From the NCBI GenBank assembly GCA_011033025.1, contig WFMF01000047.1:726072-790071 (forward strand): DNA of 64,000 bases, read 5' to 3'. The first letter of the stretch is position 1. Each line of letters opens with the position of its first letter. This document shows positions 1-10,844 of this stretch, in pieces. This DNA is from Beroe forskalii. Taxonomy: Eukaryota > Ctenophora > Nuda > Beroida > Beroidae. Both the position numbers and the translations under genes were made by a program. The notes under the pieces are model-generated. The model was not told the DNA's origin and ran no database searches. It worked only from the letters and a program-made list of their open reading frames with translations.

Positions 1-464
1 AGCTCATCATTCTTAATACCCATCAGGAAGCTTTGTATCAATTGCCTATTCTGACGAATATTGGCATCATTTGGAAAGGCTTCCAAGGCAATTTTCTCCA
101 GAGCAGATGCATACTGCTCAATAGATTCATTGTCTTCCTGTTTTCTAAATCTTAACATGAATTCAGCCGGTATTCTCTCACCTTGGCGGTTTTTGATAGC
201 TTCTGATATCAACAGGATAGTAGCGTTGTCAAAGAACGCATTTCTTTGAGCTGGTGTTAGAGTAAGGCTTTCGACTACACTGAAACTCTCCTCATCCATG
301 AAACTCATGAATGTTTGATACATATTGTTTGGCTGCACATTAACTAGTTCTGCATAATTACGAAATTGTTTTAGCCAAGAATTGAAATTATTTTTCAATT
401 TAAATATTTCAGGAGCTTTAGCTATGATTCCAATGCGATTACCTTGTGCTTGCTGATCGGCCAT
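1..464 (-). CDS. LTR-retrotransposon Gag, N-terminal part (runs off window)
   Basis: An open frame starts with ATG at 464 and reads leftward without a stop to the window edge, giving about 154 residues. It begins MADQQAQGNR. A capsid-like stretch in the second half (ERIPAEFMLRFRKQ, then ESIEQYASALEKIA, then RQLIQSFLMGIKN) follows the pattern of the retrotransposon Gag family (Pfam retrotrans_gag type) of Ty3/gypsy-like elements: an aromatic/basic RKQ segment, an acidic IEQYA helix and a terminal FLxGIK. Gag would package element RNA in cytoplasmic particles. The start is chosen because it is the first ATG after a leader carrying a candidate primer-binding site (700-717) and an LTR beyond it. 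Protease, reverse transcriptase and integrase would lie outside the window, so completeness cannot be judged. No frameshift is seen in the visible part. Confidence 0.72.
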   Translation of the reverse strand, partial: MADQQAQGNRIGIIAKAPEIFKLKNNFNSWLKQFRNYAELVNVQPNNMYQTFMSFMDEESFSVVESLTLTPAQRNAFFDNATILLISEAIKNRQGERIPAEFMLRFRKQEDNESIEQYASALEKIALEAFPNDANIRQNRQLIQSFLMGIKNDE

Positions 465-618
465 TTTAACGTTGATTCAACGTTTTGCAACTCAGTTAAC
501 CTGGTTATCGTCAGGTTTCAATTATAATCAGGATCTGGAATTTCGTCAGATCTGGCTCAGCTTCTGAGTGTTGCTACAGGCTTATGGGCTAAATGTCAAA
601 ATTTCTACTTTTCTAAAT

Positions 619-688
619 TATATCTGGATAACGTCAGATATAAATGTCAAAACTATATCTGGATAACGTCAGATATAAATGTTAACAG
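619..688. repeat. 35-bp tandem duplication in the retrotransposon leader
   Basis: Two near-identical copies of a 35-bp unit containing TATCTGGATAACGTCAGATA, itself an imperfect palindrome, lie between the gag start and the candidate primer-binding site. It is the untranslated leader of the minus-strand element; no function can be assigned. Confidence 0.7.
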
Positions 689-699
689 CAAGACAAAAT

Positions 700-717
700 G
701 GACTACCGTTCGCGCCA
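700..717 (-). other. Candidate tRNA primer-binding site
   Basis: Read on the minus strand, TGGCGCGAACGGTAGTCC begins two bases after the proposed LTR end (ACA, TT, then TGG). This is the usual spacing in Ty3/gypsy elements, where the TGG pairs with the CCA end of the primer tRNA. Which tRNA would match was not determined. Confidence 0.5.
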
Positions 718-882
718 AATGTTACGTAGGTTACTTTTACTAAATGAGACTCTCTTCTAAAAAGGCCGAATCTAAGATATAATGAGATAATCCAAAAGTA
801 TAGTTATAATCCAAAAACTGAACTAAACGAAAAATAGAAAAACTATACTCTAATCCACGCAACGCGTGATATACGAAATAGC

Positions 883-1378
883 GGCTAAAAATGGGTGGAC
901 TCAACTCCGCGGCGGACCCGCTGCGGACCCGGTGGACCCGCTGCGGGTCCGCCGCGGACTCCACTAAAGTCCACCAGGAAAATTTTTTGGTGGACTTTGG
1001 TGGACCCGCAGCGGACTTTTCGAAACTCCGCCGCGGAGTGGTGGGTCCGCTGCGGGTCCGCTCGGGCTCCGCCGCGCACTGGTGGACAGTCCACCGAAAA
1101 AGTCCACCTAAAAAGTCCACCAGGGAAAAAGTCCGCCGTGGAATGGAGTCCACCGTGGAGTTTTTGTCCACCGAAGGACTCCACCAGCGGACTCCACCAG
1201 CGGACTTTGGTCCACCAGCGGAGTCCACAGGTGGAGTCCACCAGCGGAGTCCACCGGTGGACAAAAACTCCACCAGCGGAGTCCACAGGTGGAGTCCACC
1301 AGCGGAGTCCACCGGTGGACAAAAACTCCACCAGCGGAGTCCTCTCGCGGACTCCACCGGACGAGTCCGACTCCACTT
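883..1378. repeat. Left minisatellite arm of the foldback element
   Basis: A GC-rich array of GGACTCCACCAGCGGA-type units with frequent internal dyads (GTGGAC/GTCCAC). The lack of stop codons in several frames gives long Trp/Pro/Ser-rich reading frames on both strands; these are artefacts of the unit composition, not genes. Confidence 0.85.
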
Positions 1379-1489
1379 TTGATCTGATTGGAATTTTTTG
1401 ATGCGGTAAAAAGTATTCAATCAATATGAATTTAACATGTGCTTAAAAATAGCGAACGAGGTGCTGCGTAACAGCGCCAAGTGAGTTGT

Positions 1490-1556
1490 GTATTTGAAGG
1501 CCCAACGGGCCTGCTAGTCTTTATCTTAAACTAGAAAGGCCCGTTGGGCCTGCTAG
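1490..1556. repeat. Inverted GGCCCAACGGGCCTGCTAG repeat
   Basis: GGCCCAACGGGCCTGCTAG is followed after a short spacer by CTAGAAAGGCCCGTTGGGCC and then TGCTAG, so the block can fold as alternative hairpins. A diverged copy (GAACGGGCCTGCTAG) recurs at 2656-2672 in the same element core. Confidence 0.6.
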
Positions 1557-2234
1557 ATAATACAGGACCAAATAATAAGCCCTCAAAAAGTTTATGAAGG
1601 AGCAGAATTTACCATTATTCGTTGGTTACTTTTAGTCATGCTGGACCGTGCAAGTTTTGATCATTATAATTTGCTTTTATGATGAATTTAAATCTGAAAA
1701 TTAAAACCGATGATCGTACTCATACTGAACGTTGAATCAAAGCATTGATTTACGCCAAGAGCAGTATTCAATATCGCAATGAGCTATGCCCAAATTCGAT
1801 TCAGTTTGATTTTGATTTTGTTCAATCTTAAACTGCTGTAAATTCACATTTTCCGTTACCATCAACTAGCATTGATTTAAATCGACCGACGTCTGTCACA
1901 AATATTTGGAGAGATGCTAACGGAAATAGCCTCCACGATGCCATCCATACCCGTTCTCTATTTTCAGATCTTGAATTTCAAATGAAAAACAGTAAACACG
2001 TCGTTCTTTCAGACGCTAAACCGCAGCAATATACAACGTATCAGAAAGCACTCGCATAGAACTGATCATAATCTGCACGTGCAGAATATCTGTATCCATA
2101 GCAACGGCGCGACTTAGCCCAGCTTAGCCTTCGTTTCTCTTGATATTTTCTTGGCAAGCTCAGATTTAATTGTATACGGAAGCACAGACAAACATTATTC
2201 ACGTGTGACTTTACTTTATATATAAGATTTGGTA

Positions 2235-2460
2235 AGAGTATGGATTTTGTGTCGGCGTGTGTGTGGATTATTGTGTCGGCATCATGGATAAGAATGGGGA
2301 AACCGTGTGTATGGGCACTGCGTCGGCGTGTGTGTGGATTTTGTGTCAGCGTGTGTATGGGTCATTGTGTCGGCATCATAGATTAGAATGGGAAAACCAT
2401 GTGTATGGGCACTGTGTCGATGTGTGTATGGATTTGTGTCGGTATGCACGTGCAGATAGT
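2235..2460. repeat. Tandem duplication of about 112 bp, GTGTCGG-rich
   Basis: A GT-rich unit containing GTGTCGGCATCAT and GTGTATGGGCACTG occurs twice plus a partial copy inside the foldback core. Reading frames across it show no domain. Confidence 0.65.
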
Positions 2461-2713
2461 GGGAAATGCTTGCGTTGCTATGGTAATATGAGAAGGGTGT
2501 GAATTTCATTTCTGGCTTTGTTGATTTTGTTGCGCTACTCCACTGAACAACTTTGGTTCTGATTCGAATTTTTCGATGCGGTAAACAGTTTTTTTTTTAA
2601 TTAATTTGAACTGTTTAGGTTCTAAATTGGCGAGTGTGATGCTGCGTAGCAGCGCCGAACGGGCCTGCTAGTAATTAATAAATTGAGAAATTGGAACAAA
2701 ATTTGTACATAAA

Positions 2714-3183
2714 CTGAGCGGAGTCCATTGGAGGACTCCACCGGCGGAATCCACTGGCGGAGTCGAGTCCACTGGCGGAGTCGAGTCCACTGGCGGAGTC
2801 GAGTCCACTGGTGGAGTGGAGTCCACCAGTGGACTCCACTGGTGGAGTCCGCCAGTGGACTCGACTCCGCCAGTGGACTCCGCCGGTGGAGTCCACTGAC
2901 TCCGCGGCGGACTAACCTCCACAATTATTTTTTCCCTGGTGGACTTTTTTGGTGGACTTTTTCGGTGGACAGGGACTGTCCACCAGTGCGCGGCGGAGCC
3001 CGAGCGGACCCGCAGCGGACCCACCACTCCGCGGCGGAGTTTCGAAAAGTCCGCTGCGGGTCCACCAAAGTCCACCAAAAAATTTTCCTGGTGGACTTTA
3101 GTGGAGTCCGCGGCGGACCCGCAGCGGGTCCACCGGGTCCGCAGCGGGTCCGCCGCGGAGTTGAGTCCACCCATTTTTTAGCC
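2714..3183. repeat. Right minisatellite arm of the foldback element
   Basis: This is the inverted counterpart of 883-1378. The inner part is an array of GAGTCCACTGGCGGAGTC units not present in the same number in the left arm, showing that the arms have drifted in copy number independently. Confidence 0.85.
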
Positions 3184-3295
3184 GAAATAGCTTATCACGT
3201 GACTCCTACTACTGCGACTACTAAATGAGTAAAATAAAATATACTAGTATATAAATAAAAAATAACCTCCTTCCTATCTTAGTATCTATATAACA

Positions 3296-4055
3296 GGGTT
3301 AGCTAGAGTTAGGGTTAGCTAGGGTTAGGGTTAGCTAAGGTTAAGGTTAGCTAGGGTTAGGGTTAGCTAGGGCTAGGGTTAGTTAGGCAGGGTTTGCTAG
3401 GTCTTGGGTTAGCTAGGGAATGGGATAGGGTTTGCTTGGGCTTGGGTTATCTAGGGCTAGGGTTAGCTAGGGCTAGGGTTGCCCTGGGCTAAGGAAGGTC
3501 AGGGCTCAGCTTCAGTTAAGCTAGGGTTAGGTATAGCGAGGGTTAGGGATAGCTTGGGTTAGGGTAAGGGTTAGCTAGTGTTAGAGTTAGCTAGGGTTTT
3601 GGTTAGCTAGGGTTAGGGTTAGCTAGGGTTAAGGTTAGCTAGGGTTAGGGTTAGCTAGGGTTAGGGTTATCTAGGGTTAGGGTTAGAGTTAGATAGGGTT
3701 AGCGTTATCTAGGGTTAGGGTTAGCTAGGGTTAGGGTTAGCTATGGTTAGGGTTACCTAGGGTTAAGGTTACCTAGGCCTAGGGCTAGGGTTGGCTAGGA
3801 CTAGGGTTGGCTAGGACTAGGGTTGCCTAGGGCTAAGGAAGATCAGGGCTCGGGTAAGCTAGGGTTAGGGTTAGCTAGGGTTAGGGCTAGCCAGCGTTAG
3901 GGTTAGCTACTAGGTTAGGGTTAGTTAGGGTTAGGGCTAGCTAGCGTTAGGGTTAGCTAATGTTAGGGTTTGCTAGGGTTAGGGTTAGCTAGGGTTAGCT
4001 AGGGTTAGGGTTAGCTAGGGTTAGGGTTAGGTAGGGCTTGGGTTAAGGATACACA
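3296..4055. repeat. Degenerate telomere-like array (TTAGGGTTAGCTAGGG)
   Basis: About 760 bp of a 16-bp unit TTAGGGTTAGCTAGGG and variants (GGGCTAGGG, GGTTAAGG). Canonical TTAGGG alternates with TTAGCTAGGG, so it is not a plain telomere. The right edge joins ACACAGTGGCTGCAT, the same end sequence that borders the smaller array at 8.77 kb, suggesting both arrays are the core of one repeat family. Confidence 0.85.
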
Positions 4056-4962
4056 GTGGCTGCATTTTACGACAAAGCGAACAAATTATTTCCGCGGCGC
4101 GCGGACAATTTTACGACGTACGTACAGTGTACCGTGTTTGAAGGCACCTCGAAGAAATTCCTAAAAACTCACAGCAATGGGGTTTTTTGCATTGTTTAGA
4201 GGAAAGATAGCCCTATTCGATGTTTTTTCTCTCGTCTCCTAAGTCCATTCCAAAGCCGAGTTATCTCTCGATGAAAATGCGCGAAAATAAGGCTTTTTCA
4301 TAGGGCCATAACTCAAAAAGTATTCAAATGTCCATCTTGAAACCTTCGGCATATTAGAATTCAAGGCTTTATCTTTAATTTTATTTTTGGTTTGACAAGG
4401 CGAAACTAGGCGATCATATTCAAAATTGGCCGTCAAAATGAACACCCGAAAGATTTTTTTCGCCATTTCGCGTTTGCAGAAAGAGAGAACGCGCACAGTA
4501 TAATTTTGCGCATTTTCTCTTTCCTGATTCGTACTACGATCGTTAAATCATATTCATATGGATAGCTCTAGCTGGATAATGGAAACAAACTTTGTCACAT
4601 TATAATAACGAAACAGGAAATTAAATAAACATATTCACCGTACAGACATCACAACGAAAAAGTTCAAATCATTATACTCTTATACTTTATTATAGCTTGA
4701 TAAACAGATGACGTGGCATTTGGCAATTAAAATCGGCACTGGCCTGATCAGAGTAGGTTATATTCCTATATTCAGATATTCCTATTTGACACTGATAAGC
4801 ACCACCGTCCTGCGTTAAAAGTTATGCGTTCGGCTTTCGATTGGTTAATAACTTATTGATCACTATTCACTCCTCAATTAATAGCTAAATAATTGGCAAT
4901 ATTTTATTACCTCAGTGCTGAATATTCAAACCCGTCGTATTCCTATTCCCAACGACCCAACG
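4056..4962. other. No gene recognised
   Basis: Begins with a GC-rich flank (CCGCGGCGCGCGG near 4092) related to the arms at 8.64-8.98 kb, then AT-rich sequence. An open stretch on the minus strand at 4239-4496 has no recognisable domain. Confidence 0.5.
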
Positions 4963-5232
4963 TCAGCTTGCACCCGTTGCAACTGTCAACATTTCCTCGA
5001 ACTCACTCTCAGTCTCATTAAACCGAAACGCCGTACTTTTTAAAACGCTGTACCATGCACAGTTTCTGTCGTCGTTGAGGATTCCATGTTCGAGAGTGGA
5101 GAGACTGCTGCTGCCCAATCTCATGATCTCCAGCTTCCGTCCGAGATTTTCTGTCAAGGAAGTTCTGGAATCCCAGCACATCGACCAGTAACTTTCCAAC
5201 ATCAAGTTCAAGAAGTTCAGGAGCATAACGGA
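4963..5232 (-). CDS. Candidate terminal exon, unknown protein
   Basis: On the minus strand a good acceptor (TTATTTTCAG) at 5233-5242 precedes 89 open codons ending in TGA at 4963. The product starts SVMLLNFLNLML, and its second half is mixed charged and polar with an acidic stretch (NETESEFEEML) just before the end. A second frame also stays open for part of the same span (YAPELLELDVGKLLVDVLGF), so which frame is real is unsettled. No family is recognised and no partner exon was found upstream. It may be a fragment of a dead gene. Confidence 0.3.
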   Translation of the reverse strand, partial: SVMLLNFLNLMLESYWSMCWDSRTSLTENLGRKLEIMRLGSSSLSTLEHGILNDDRNCAWYSVLKSTAFRFNETESEFEEMLTVATGAS

Positions 5233-6473
5233 CTGAAAATAACTGAGCATAACGGCAGAAAACGTTAGAGTATAGGTATAATTGAGTATAATGATCCGAC
5301 AGTCGAGTCAATTTCACAATAGCAAATATGCTGTGATTGTGTGATAATGGATAAAATGATAGAATTAGAATAATCTGAACATTAATTTCAAAAGCTTAAA
5401 ATCATTGTCTAGAAACGCTCGACGTTATAATTATAAATTATTGACTCTATAGTCCATGAAGCCCTGGATCACACATGCAAAATTCTGATTCCGTACAATC
5501 CTATCTCGTCGCATTCAATTACAATAGAAATGGAATTGAAAAAAACGTTAAAAATACCTACTGATCCAAAGTTTAGATAAGCTGCTCCTGTTATACTGGC
5601 TCAGGCTGTAGCGTGCCATTTCGTGATGCTTGTCCGAAGATCGTCAAAATTCTAACACCTGCGACCATAATTATAAATATGATATAAGTATAATCTAAAT
5701 TCATTTATTGAAGATTGTATTAAAAACTAGAATGGTCATTAGAGTTGTGAATCTTGTCCAATGGTTATGGTAATCCATTAGTCGTACCAAAACGTACGTA
5801 CAGCCTCCGACGATTGGTCTCAAATGTGCATGGTCAAATGCATGATCGTGCTTGTGTACGAAATAAAATGTTGAAAGTTAGATCGTAAAAAAATAACCTC
5901 AGATAAAATAAAACCCAAACAGATCACTTTGAAGCTCCGAATCCGATATTGAGATTGCGTGTTCCACTTCCATATTTTAGGACTTAGGTATAGGTATTGT
6001 CATTTCCTGCGGAAAGTTAGGTCGGTTTAAAAGTTAAAATGGTTTAAAAAATTTGGTCTTATCACTATATCAGAACCAGTACCTACCCCATTTATAGAAC
6101 GACTGATATAGGTAGTAGGTATTACTGAATTAAAACATCCAGTCATGGTCAAAACGGCCTTTATATCATGTATACAGCATGATCTTGTTTAAAAATCCTG
6201 ATTATAATACCTACAATTACAAATTTACTCGTTGGGAACAGCTGTTGCCACATTAAAATTAGAAGCCGGTCATTAACTATTATAAGTGTTAGGAATGCTG
6301 GTTATGAAATGGCTGGTCAAAAATTGCTGTCTGAAACGTATAGCTGAAACGGGATATGCGACTGAAAAACAACATATCAATTCTATGAAAATATGGCTGC
6401 AGACGCTTCTGACCCCTATAACATGAACAGAGAAGAGCGATGAAAATCACGCTCCTCCAAAGCTCCTCCAAGA
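5233..6473. other. No gene recognised
   Basis: AT-rich sequence without convincing exons, repeats or RNA structure on either strand. Confidence 0.5.
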
Positions 6474-6626
6474 GGCTAGCCACTCACAGCTGCCCAAAGC
6501 TATCAGGTGGGGAAAGTCTTGATGCTGATTGGATGTTTGCATGGGGCTTCTTCTGCACTGGCTAGCCACTCACAGCATCCCAAAGCTATCAGGTGGGGGC
6601 CGTCTTGATGCTGAGTGGATGGGACG
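6474..6626. repeat. 86-bp imperfect tandem duplication
   Basis: GGCTAGCCACTCACAGC and the following AAAGCTATCAGGTGGGG, CTTGATGCTGA segments occur twice, 86 bp apart, with a few substitutions. No coding function is seen. Confidence 0.75.
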
Positions 6627-8130
6627 ATCGAGAGTAAGGTAAACAATCAGATTGAGTGTAGCTAACACGTCAAAGAGAAATTCCAGGCCTGATGGGGTGA
6701 TCTGATTACTAAAGTTTCACCTTTATTGTCTAATTAGTCAGTAGGATGAGATAGAAGCTGATCATACACGTCACGAATGATAGGCTGTTCAGAATTGCGT
6801 CACTCAATTGATTGTACTGGTAAATTTGAAGAATTAATGATGTCTCACCCCGTATTCTTGTGTGCAGCACATCCTTGCACTCGGGATGAAGAGGAAATGG
6901 CAAAATTTTCCCTTCCTCACGTGTAATGGCGGCTGATGGATCACGATTTTCTGCTATTCTCAGAACAAGTCTGTACTATGTTTTTTCTGGCAATGGCATC
7001 CGGGCCCCATTTCATGGAAATTTCTGTCGGCTGGTAATTTCTATTTACCACACAATTAGACATATCACAGGTAGGTGTTGCCTTTGAGAGAAATCTTGAT
7101 GAATTTCAATTATAGTTAATGGATCAGTTTTTTAGGAAGGTAGGTTTGGTACTAAAATGCGAAATGATCGCGCGAAGAATTGTACGTCCGTTATTTGCGC
7201 GATGATTTTCCGCGCGATCGTACGTCTCAGGATTTAAGCTTTAAAAGTTTAAAGGATACCGATGGAGCAATAAGAAAGCATTGAGTATCTCTTTCTCACT
7301 CGTCACTCAAAGCATATAATGAGCATATCATAAAATAGCTGTTCCTACTTTTGTACTGCAGGGAAATATAAACAATAACATTAGAACGGCAGAATTAGAT
7401 GATGATCTAACACTAACAGTCACACTGAAACTCATGGCTTTGAAGTCATGATAGCTGGAGGCGGAGCTGGGTGTTTCCTTACGCCAGACTACGGGAACCA
7501 CAAAATATTTATGAAATTAAGGAGTATAAGGAATTGTCTGATTTCTTTCGAGGGAAAAGGGTGTATCAAAGTGGCAGATTCCAAACATTCAGTGGGAATA
7601 TTGTTAAAATATTACGTACATCATTATACGGCGGTACTTAATAATGTAGCCCAAGGTTTCGTACGATTATAAAATGCGGGAGTTTTGAAGCGGGACGTGT
7701 TTTGTATTTTCAAAGTGAAATAGAAATATTTAATATGGAAAAGGCGGCACTGACACTTTTGAATTTGAATTCATCGCTCAAGATCATAATGCTGATGGAT
7801 ATGATTATGATTGATGCCGCTTAATGCTATTGCTCGGCTCATTCATAATCTAAATCATGCTTGTTAACTATTAAACTGATAAAGGTATACCTATAAATGC
7901 ACTGATTATGATAATTGTGAATTGTACAAATAAGATATTTCTTGTGAATGCGAATCTATAGTTTTATAATAGTTATACAGACCCTGGTCCTCATGAAAAC
8001 CAAGATCCTAAAATACTGTGGCCGTGGTTAAGAGCAAAGTCCGAACACTTTGAAATAAAGATATTCGTTTATCAAGCACGGCACAATCGTCAAAAATTGA
8101 AAATCCCGGCAGCTTGAGGACTTCACCCCT
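6627..8130. other. No gene recognised
   Basis: Mostly AT-rich. A small CG-rich dyad with GCGCGAT/ATCGCGC motifs lies near 7160-7225 and resembles the arms at 8.7-8.9 kb. A 74-codon open frame at 7448-7672 has no recognisable domain. Confidence 0.5.
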
Positions 8131-8480
8131 GATATTTTAAAGGTTAAGCGTACCTAAAAACATTCCAGGTCCTTGTAAACGGTCTCGAGGATCTTGACTT
8201 AGCAATTTCAAACTTCAAGATCATATTCGAGGTCCTTATAAATGGACTCGCTCCAGGATTTGGCCTTCGTGACTTTTAAGGTATAAATTGAAAAAAGGAA
8301 ATTCCACTTACAGGTCCTAATTTTAAATTCTAACCGAGGATTTTGCCTTTTCCAAAACGAATATAAAAGCTTAAAAGGTTAAAGGTTAACATTCCGGGTC
8401 CTTATAAATAGACTCGACGTTATAAACCTTTGCGAATATAAAGGTTAACATTCCGGGTTTTAATGATTTGAACGGATCCG
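8130..8480. repeat. Diverged tandem segments with GGTCCTTATAAATGGACTCG
   Basis: The phrase CATTCC-GGTCCTTATAAA-GACTCG recurs about four times with the spacer AAGGTTAA(C/G) between copies. The copies are strongly diverged. Confidence 0.5.
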
Positions 8481-8599
8481 AGGATTTCACTAGGCAAGCA
8501 GCAATTTACAATCACAATATTCAATCACAATATTCAATGGTTGCATTCAGCATTGCAACGTAATTATCAAATTAAGAATCCGAAGTCTGAATTACGCGG

Positions 8600-9000
8600 C
8601 GGAATTCACACAAATTCAAAAAAATCAAAAATTGCCAAATTGTGACACCGCGCGGCACAGGCGCCGCGCAGTGTCACATTTGGCAAATTTTGCGCTGAAT
8701 GTTTGCAAATTCTTTTTCGGAGCGCGCGAAATTCGCGATCGCGCGATAATTTGTTCCTATGCAGCCACTGTGGGATAGCTATGGTTAGGGTTAGCAAGGG
8801 CTAGGGTTAGCAAGGGCTAGGGTTAGTTAGGGCCAGGGTTAGCTAGGGTTAGGGTTAACAGGGGCTGCATAGGAACAAATTCTCGCGCGATGATGAATTT
8901 CGCGCGTTACAAAACAGTTTCCAAAACAGAAATTGCCAATTTCAAAATATTGTGACACACTGCCAACTGTGCGGGTGTGCGCGCACGCCGCGCAGAGGTC
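8600..9000. mobile_element. Small foldback repeat with telomere-like core
   Basis: Two inverted arms carrying GCTGCATAGGAACAAATT and CGCGCGAT...GAATTTCGCGCG (near 8690-8765 and 8866-8925) enclose about 90 bp of GGTTAGCAAGGGCTAGGGTTAG repeats. The same junction, CACAGTGGCTGCAT, borders the large telomere-like array at 4.05 kb. No target duplication was identified with certainty. Confidence 0.55.
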
Positions 9001-9080
9001 TGTCAATGCAGCTTAACAGCGTACCGCTATAGCAGCTAGGAACGCGTTAGGACTTGCGTTACTCCTCAGCTGTTACTTCT

Positions 9081-9166
9081 TCCACCAGTCTTCCAATTCT
9101 CAATAGCCTCTTCCACATTCAACTCTCAAAGTGGAAGAGGCTTTGAAGTATTGGATGACTTGTGGA
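9081..9166. ncRNA. Imperfect 36-bp hairpin, precursor-miRNA-like shape
   Basis: Arms 9081-9116 and 9131-9166 pair over 36 positions: a perfect 12-bp inner stem (AGCCTCTTCCAC with GTGGAAGAGGCT), a small internal mismatch zone, then TCCAAT and TCCAC pairs. The loop is 14 nt. Size and shape match a miRNA precursor or a tiny MITE. No expression evidence is available; strand of any transcript is unknown. Confidence 0.3.
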
Positions 9167-9810
9167 TGAGGCAAAAGTAACGCGGTATAACGCATTAATG
9201 CTCAGTTGTAGTCCAAATGATCGTTCGCATTTTATTGTCATCTTGAAACGTTGCCATATCTAGAGTCTCTTTTCAATTCCAAATCCAAGCCGTTGCCTTT
9301 TTCCAAAGATTGTTTTTAATTACTTTCCACAATCGTTCTTCGGCTAATCATACATTATTTTATGCTTTTTTGATATTTCATGCACTAGTGCAGTATCTCT
9401 CGTCCAGTATCTCTCGTGAAATTGGATATAATCATGATCATGGGTTTTCCTCATACTCTCATAGTCATTCTGGTCATTACTTATACTATTTATCTATTTA
9501 TAAAGAGCGTCCCATTTCAATTTCATGATTGACTTTGCGTTTATATTTTTACTTTTATTTATATTTTACATCTTTAAACCAATTACATTTACAGCTACGT
9601 TGAGCTCTTGAGATGACTTTTTGCGTTTCAGTTGTACTGTTGAGATAGTCGCCTGTAATAAGTATTACTTAGAGTTGGAGTTTACTTGCTCAATCTCGAT
9701 TTTGATTGTGTATTTTCAACTTTTTTCCTCATTTTGAATGAATATACAGTTCTAAATATATGGAATTTCTTGAAATATATTGTATTCGATAATATCATAT
9801 GCCAATAATT

Positions 9811-10278
9811 GGCGCTATCCCCGGCGGAGTCGACTCCGCGCGGACTCCGCTCGGACTCCGCGCGGAACCGCTCGGACTTCGGCGGACTCCGCGCGGACTT
9901 CGGCGGACTCCGCGCGGACTTCGGCGGACTCCGCCAAAAATTTTCGCAGGCGGACATCGAAAGTCCGCCGCGGAGTTCCGAGCGGAACCGCGCGGACTCC
10001 GCCATTCCGAGCGGAGTCCGAGCGGACTCCGCCAGGCTCCGCCGCGGAGCGGCGGACAGTCCGCCGAGAATTTCTCTGCCGCGGAGTCCGAGCGGAGTTG
10101 ACTCCGCCGCGGAGTCCGAGGCGGAGTCCGCCGCGAAATCCGAGCAGACTTGTCCGCCGCAGAGTCCGAGCGGACTCCGCCGCGGACTCCGCTTCTGTGG
10201 GGTCCGAGCGGACTCCGCTCGGACATGGATTCCGCGGCGGACTCCGCCCGGCGGACACCGCCCGGCGGACACACCTGT
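9811..10278. repeat. Left minisatellite arm (GGACTCCGCGCGG units)
   Basis: A GC-rich array whose composition leaves several frames open on both strands; the Arg/Ser-rich frames are not genes. It mirrors 15665-16046. Confidence 0.85.
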
Positions 10279-10334
10279 ATATTGTAAATCACAATTATAA
10301 ATAGAGTGCGTTGTGTTTCGGATTCTAATAATCT

Positions 10335-10445
10335 AAATAAGTGGCGAGGGTTTGGGTTTGGGTTAAGGTTTGGGTTGAAGTGTTTGAGTGACTGTTAGTG
10401 TTACCCTGACCCAAACCCGACCCTAAACCAAGCCCTTACCTAACC
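10335..10445. repeat. Short GGGTTTGGGTTAAGG telomere-like tract
   Basis: GGTTTGGGTTTGGGTTAAGG is followed by CCTGACCCAAACCCGACCC in the opposite sense, a small inverted pair. A matching inverted copy lies near 15510-15545 at the other end of the foldback element. Confidence 0.6.
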
Positions 10446-10844
10446 TGGGTTGTAAAAATTAAATACGTGCTAAAAATCGAGAAAAAAATACGGCGTATTG
10501 GATCCTGGAGAAAAATACGCGTTTTTTTCAAAAGTACTTGACAAGAAATGCCAACACCAGGTCTGAATGCGGAATGTGAAATGCGCAAAAAAGCACGCTC
10601 GAAGCGTGCTACCGAATTTATATTTGATATCGTCATCATTTTGGGCGCAATATGCGACGTTTTTGCACACATTAAAATAAAAATTAATCATATTATTTAA
10701 CTCACGGCCTGCAGTTCGCCTGATTTGAAATCCAGTTTACGGAGTAGCCTCGTAACTTTTGCTCGGATGTTAAATAATATTGTTACTACACACTCTTTCG
10801 GTGTGGATTTTCAATATTCCACTCGGCTTCGCCTCGGGGAATAT

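Larger units (their letters stand above)
883..3183. mobile_element. Foldback transposon with minisatellite arms, 8-bp TSD
   Basis: The ends are inverted copies starting GGCTAAAAA-TGGGTGGACTC, flanked on both sides by the direct repeat GAAATAGC (875-882 and 3184-3191), an 8-bp target duplication. Each arm (about 883-1378 and 2714-3183) is GC-rich and made of short units such as GTCCACCAGCGGACTCC; the outer 200 bp are nearly identical between arms, the inner parts differ in unit number and order. The core (about 1380-2710) holds sequence distantly related to the repeats at 33.5-35.7 and 53.9-56 kb. No transposase is visible, so it is non-autonomous. An 8-bp TSD fits hAT or P-like superfamilies; long repeated arms recall Drosophila FB and plant MULE elements. 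Confidence 0.8.
720..3295 (-). mobile_element. Proposed 5' LTR of the gag element, split by a foldback insertion
   Basis: The segment starts TGTTACGTAG at 720 and ends TATATAACA at 3295, giving matched TGTTA/TAACA ends as LTRs have. Removing the foldback element 883-3183 and one copy of its 8-bp duplication leaves an LTR of about 267 bp (720-882 joined to 3192-3295). On the minus strand an AT-rich TATA-like segment lies near 3240. The boundary at 3295 abuts the telomere-like array. The call rests on end symmetry and position next to the primer site; the matching 3' LTR is outside the window. Confidence 0.5.

Noticed and set aside
740..1424. Trp/Ser/Pro-rich frames on both strands over 0.7-1.4 kb and 2.6-3.2 kb
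   Set aside because: They follow from stop-poor GGACTCCACC units and overlap in several frames on both strands.
3296..4055. True telomere or chromosome end
   Set aside because: The array is degenerate, internal, shares an end junction with a repeat at 8.77 kb, and unique sequence continues on both sides.
9682..10304. Arg/Ser-rich frames over 9.7-10.3 kb and 15.6-16.1 kb
   Set aside because: Same reason: composition of the inverted minisatellite arms; no frame is preferred between arms.
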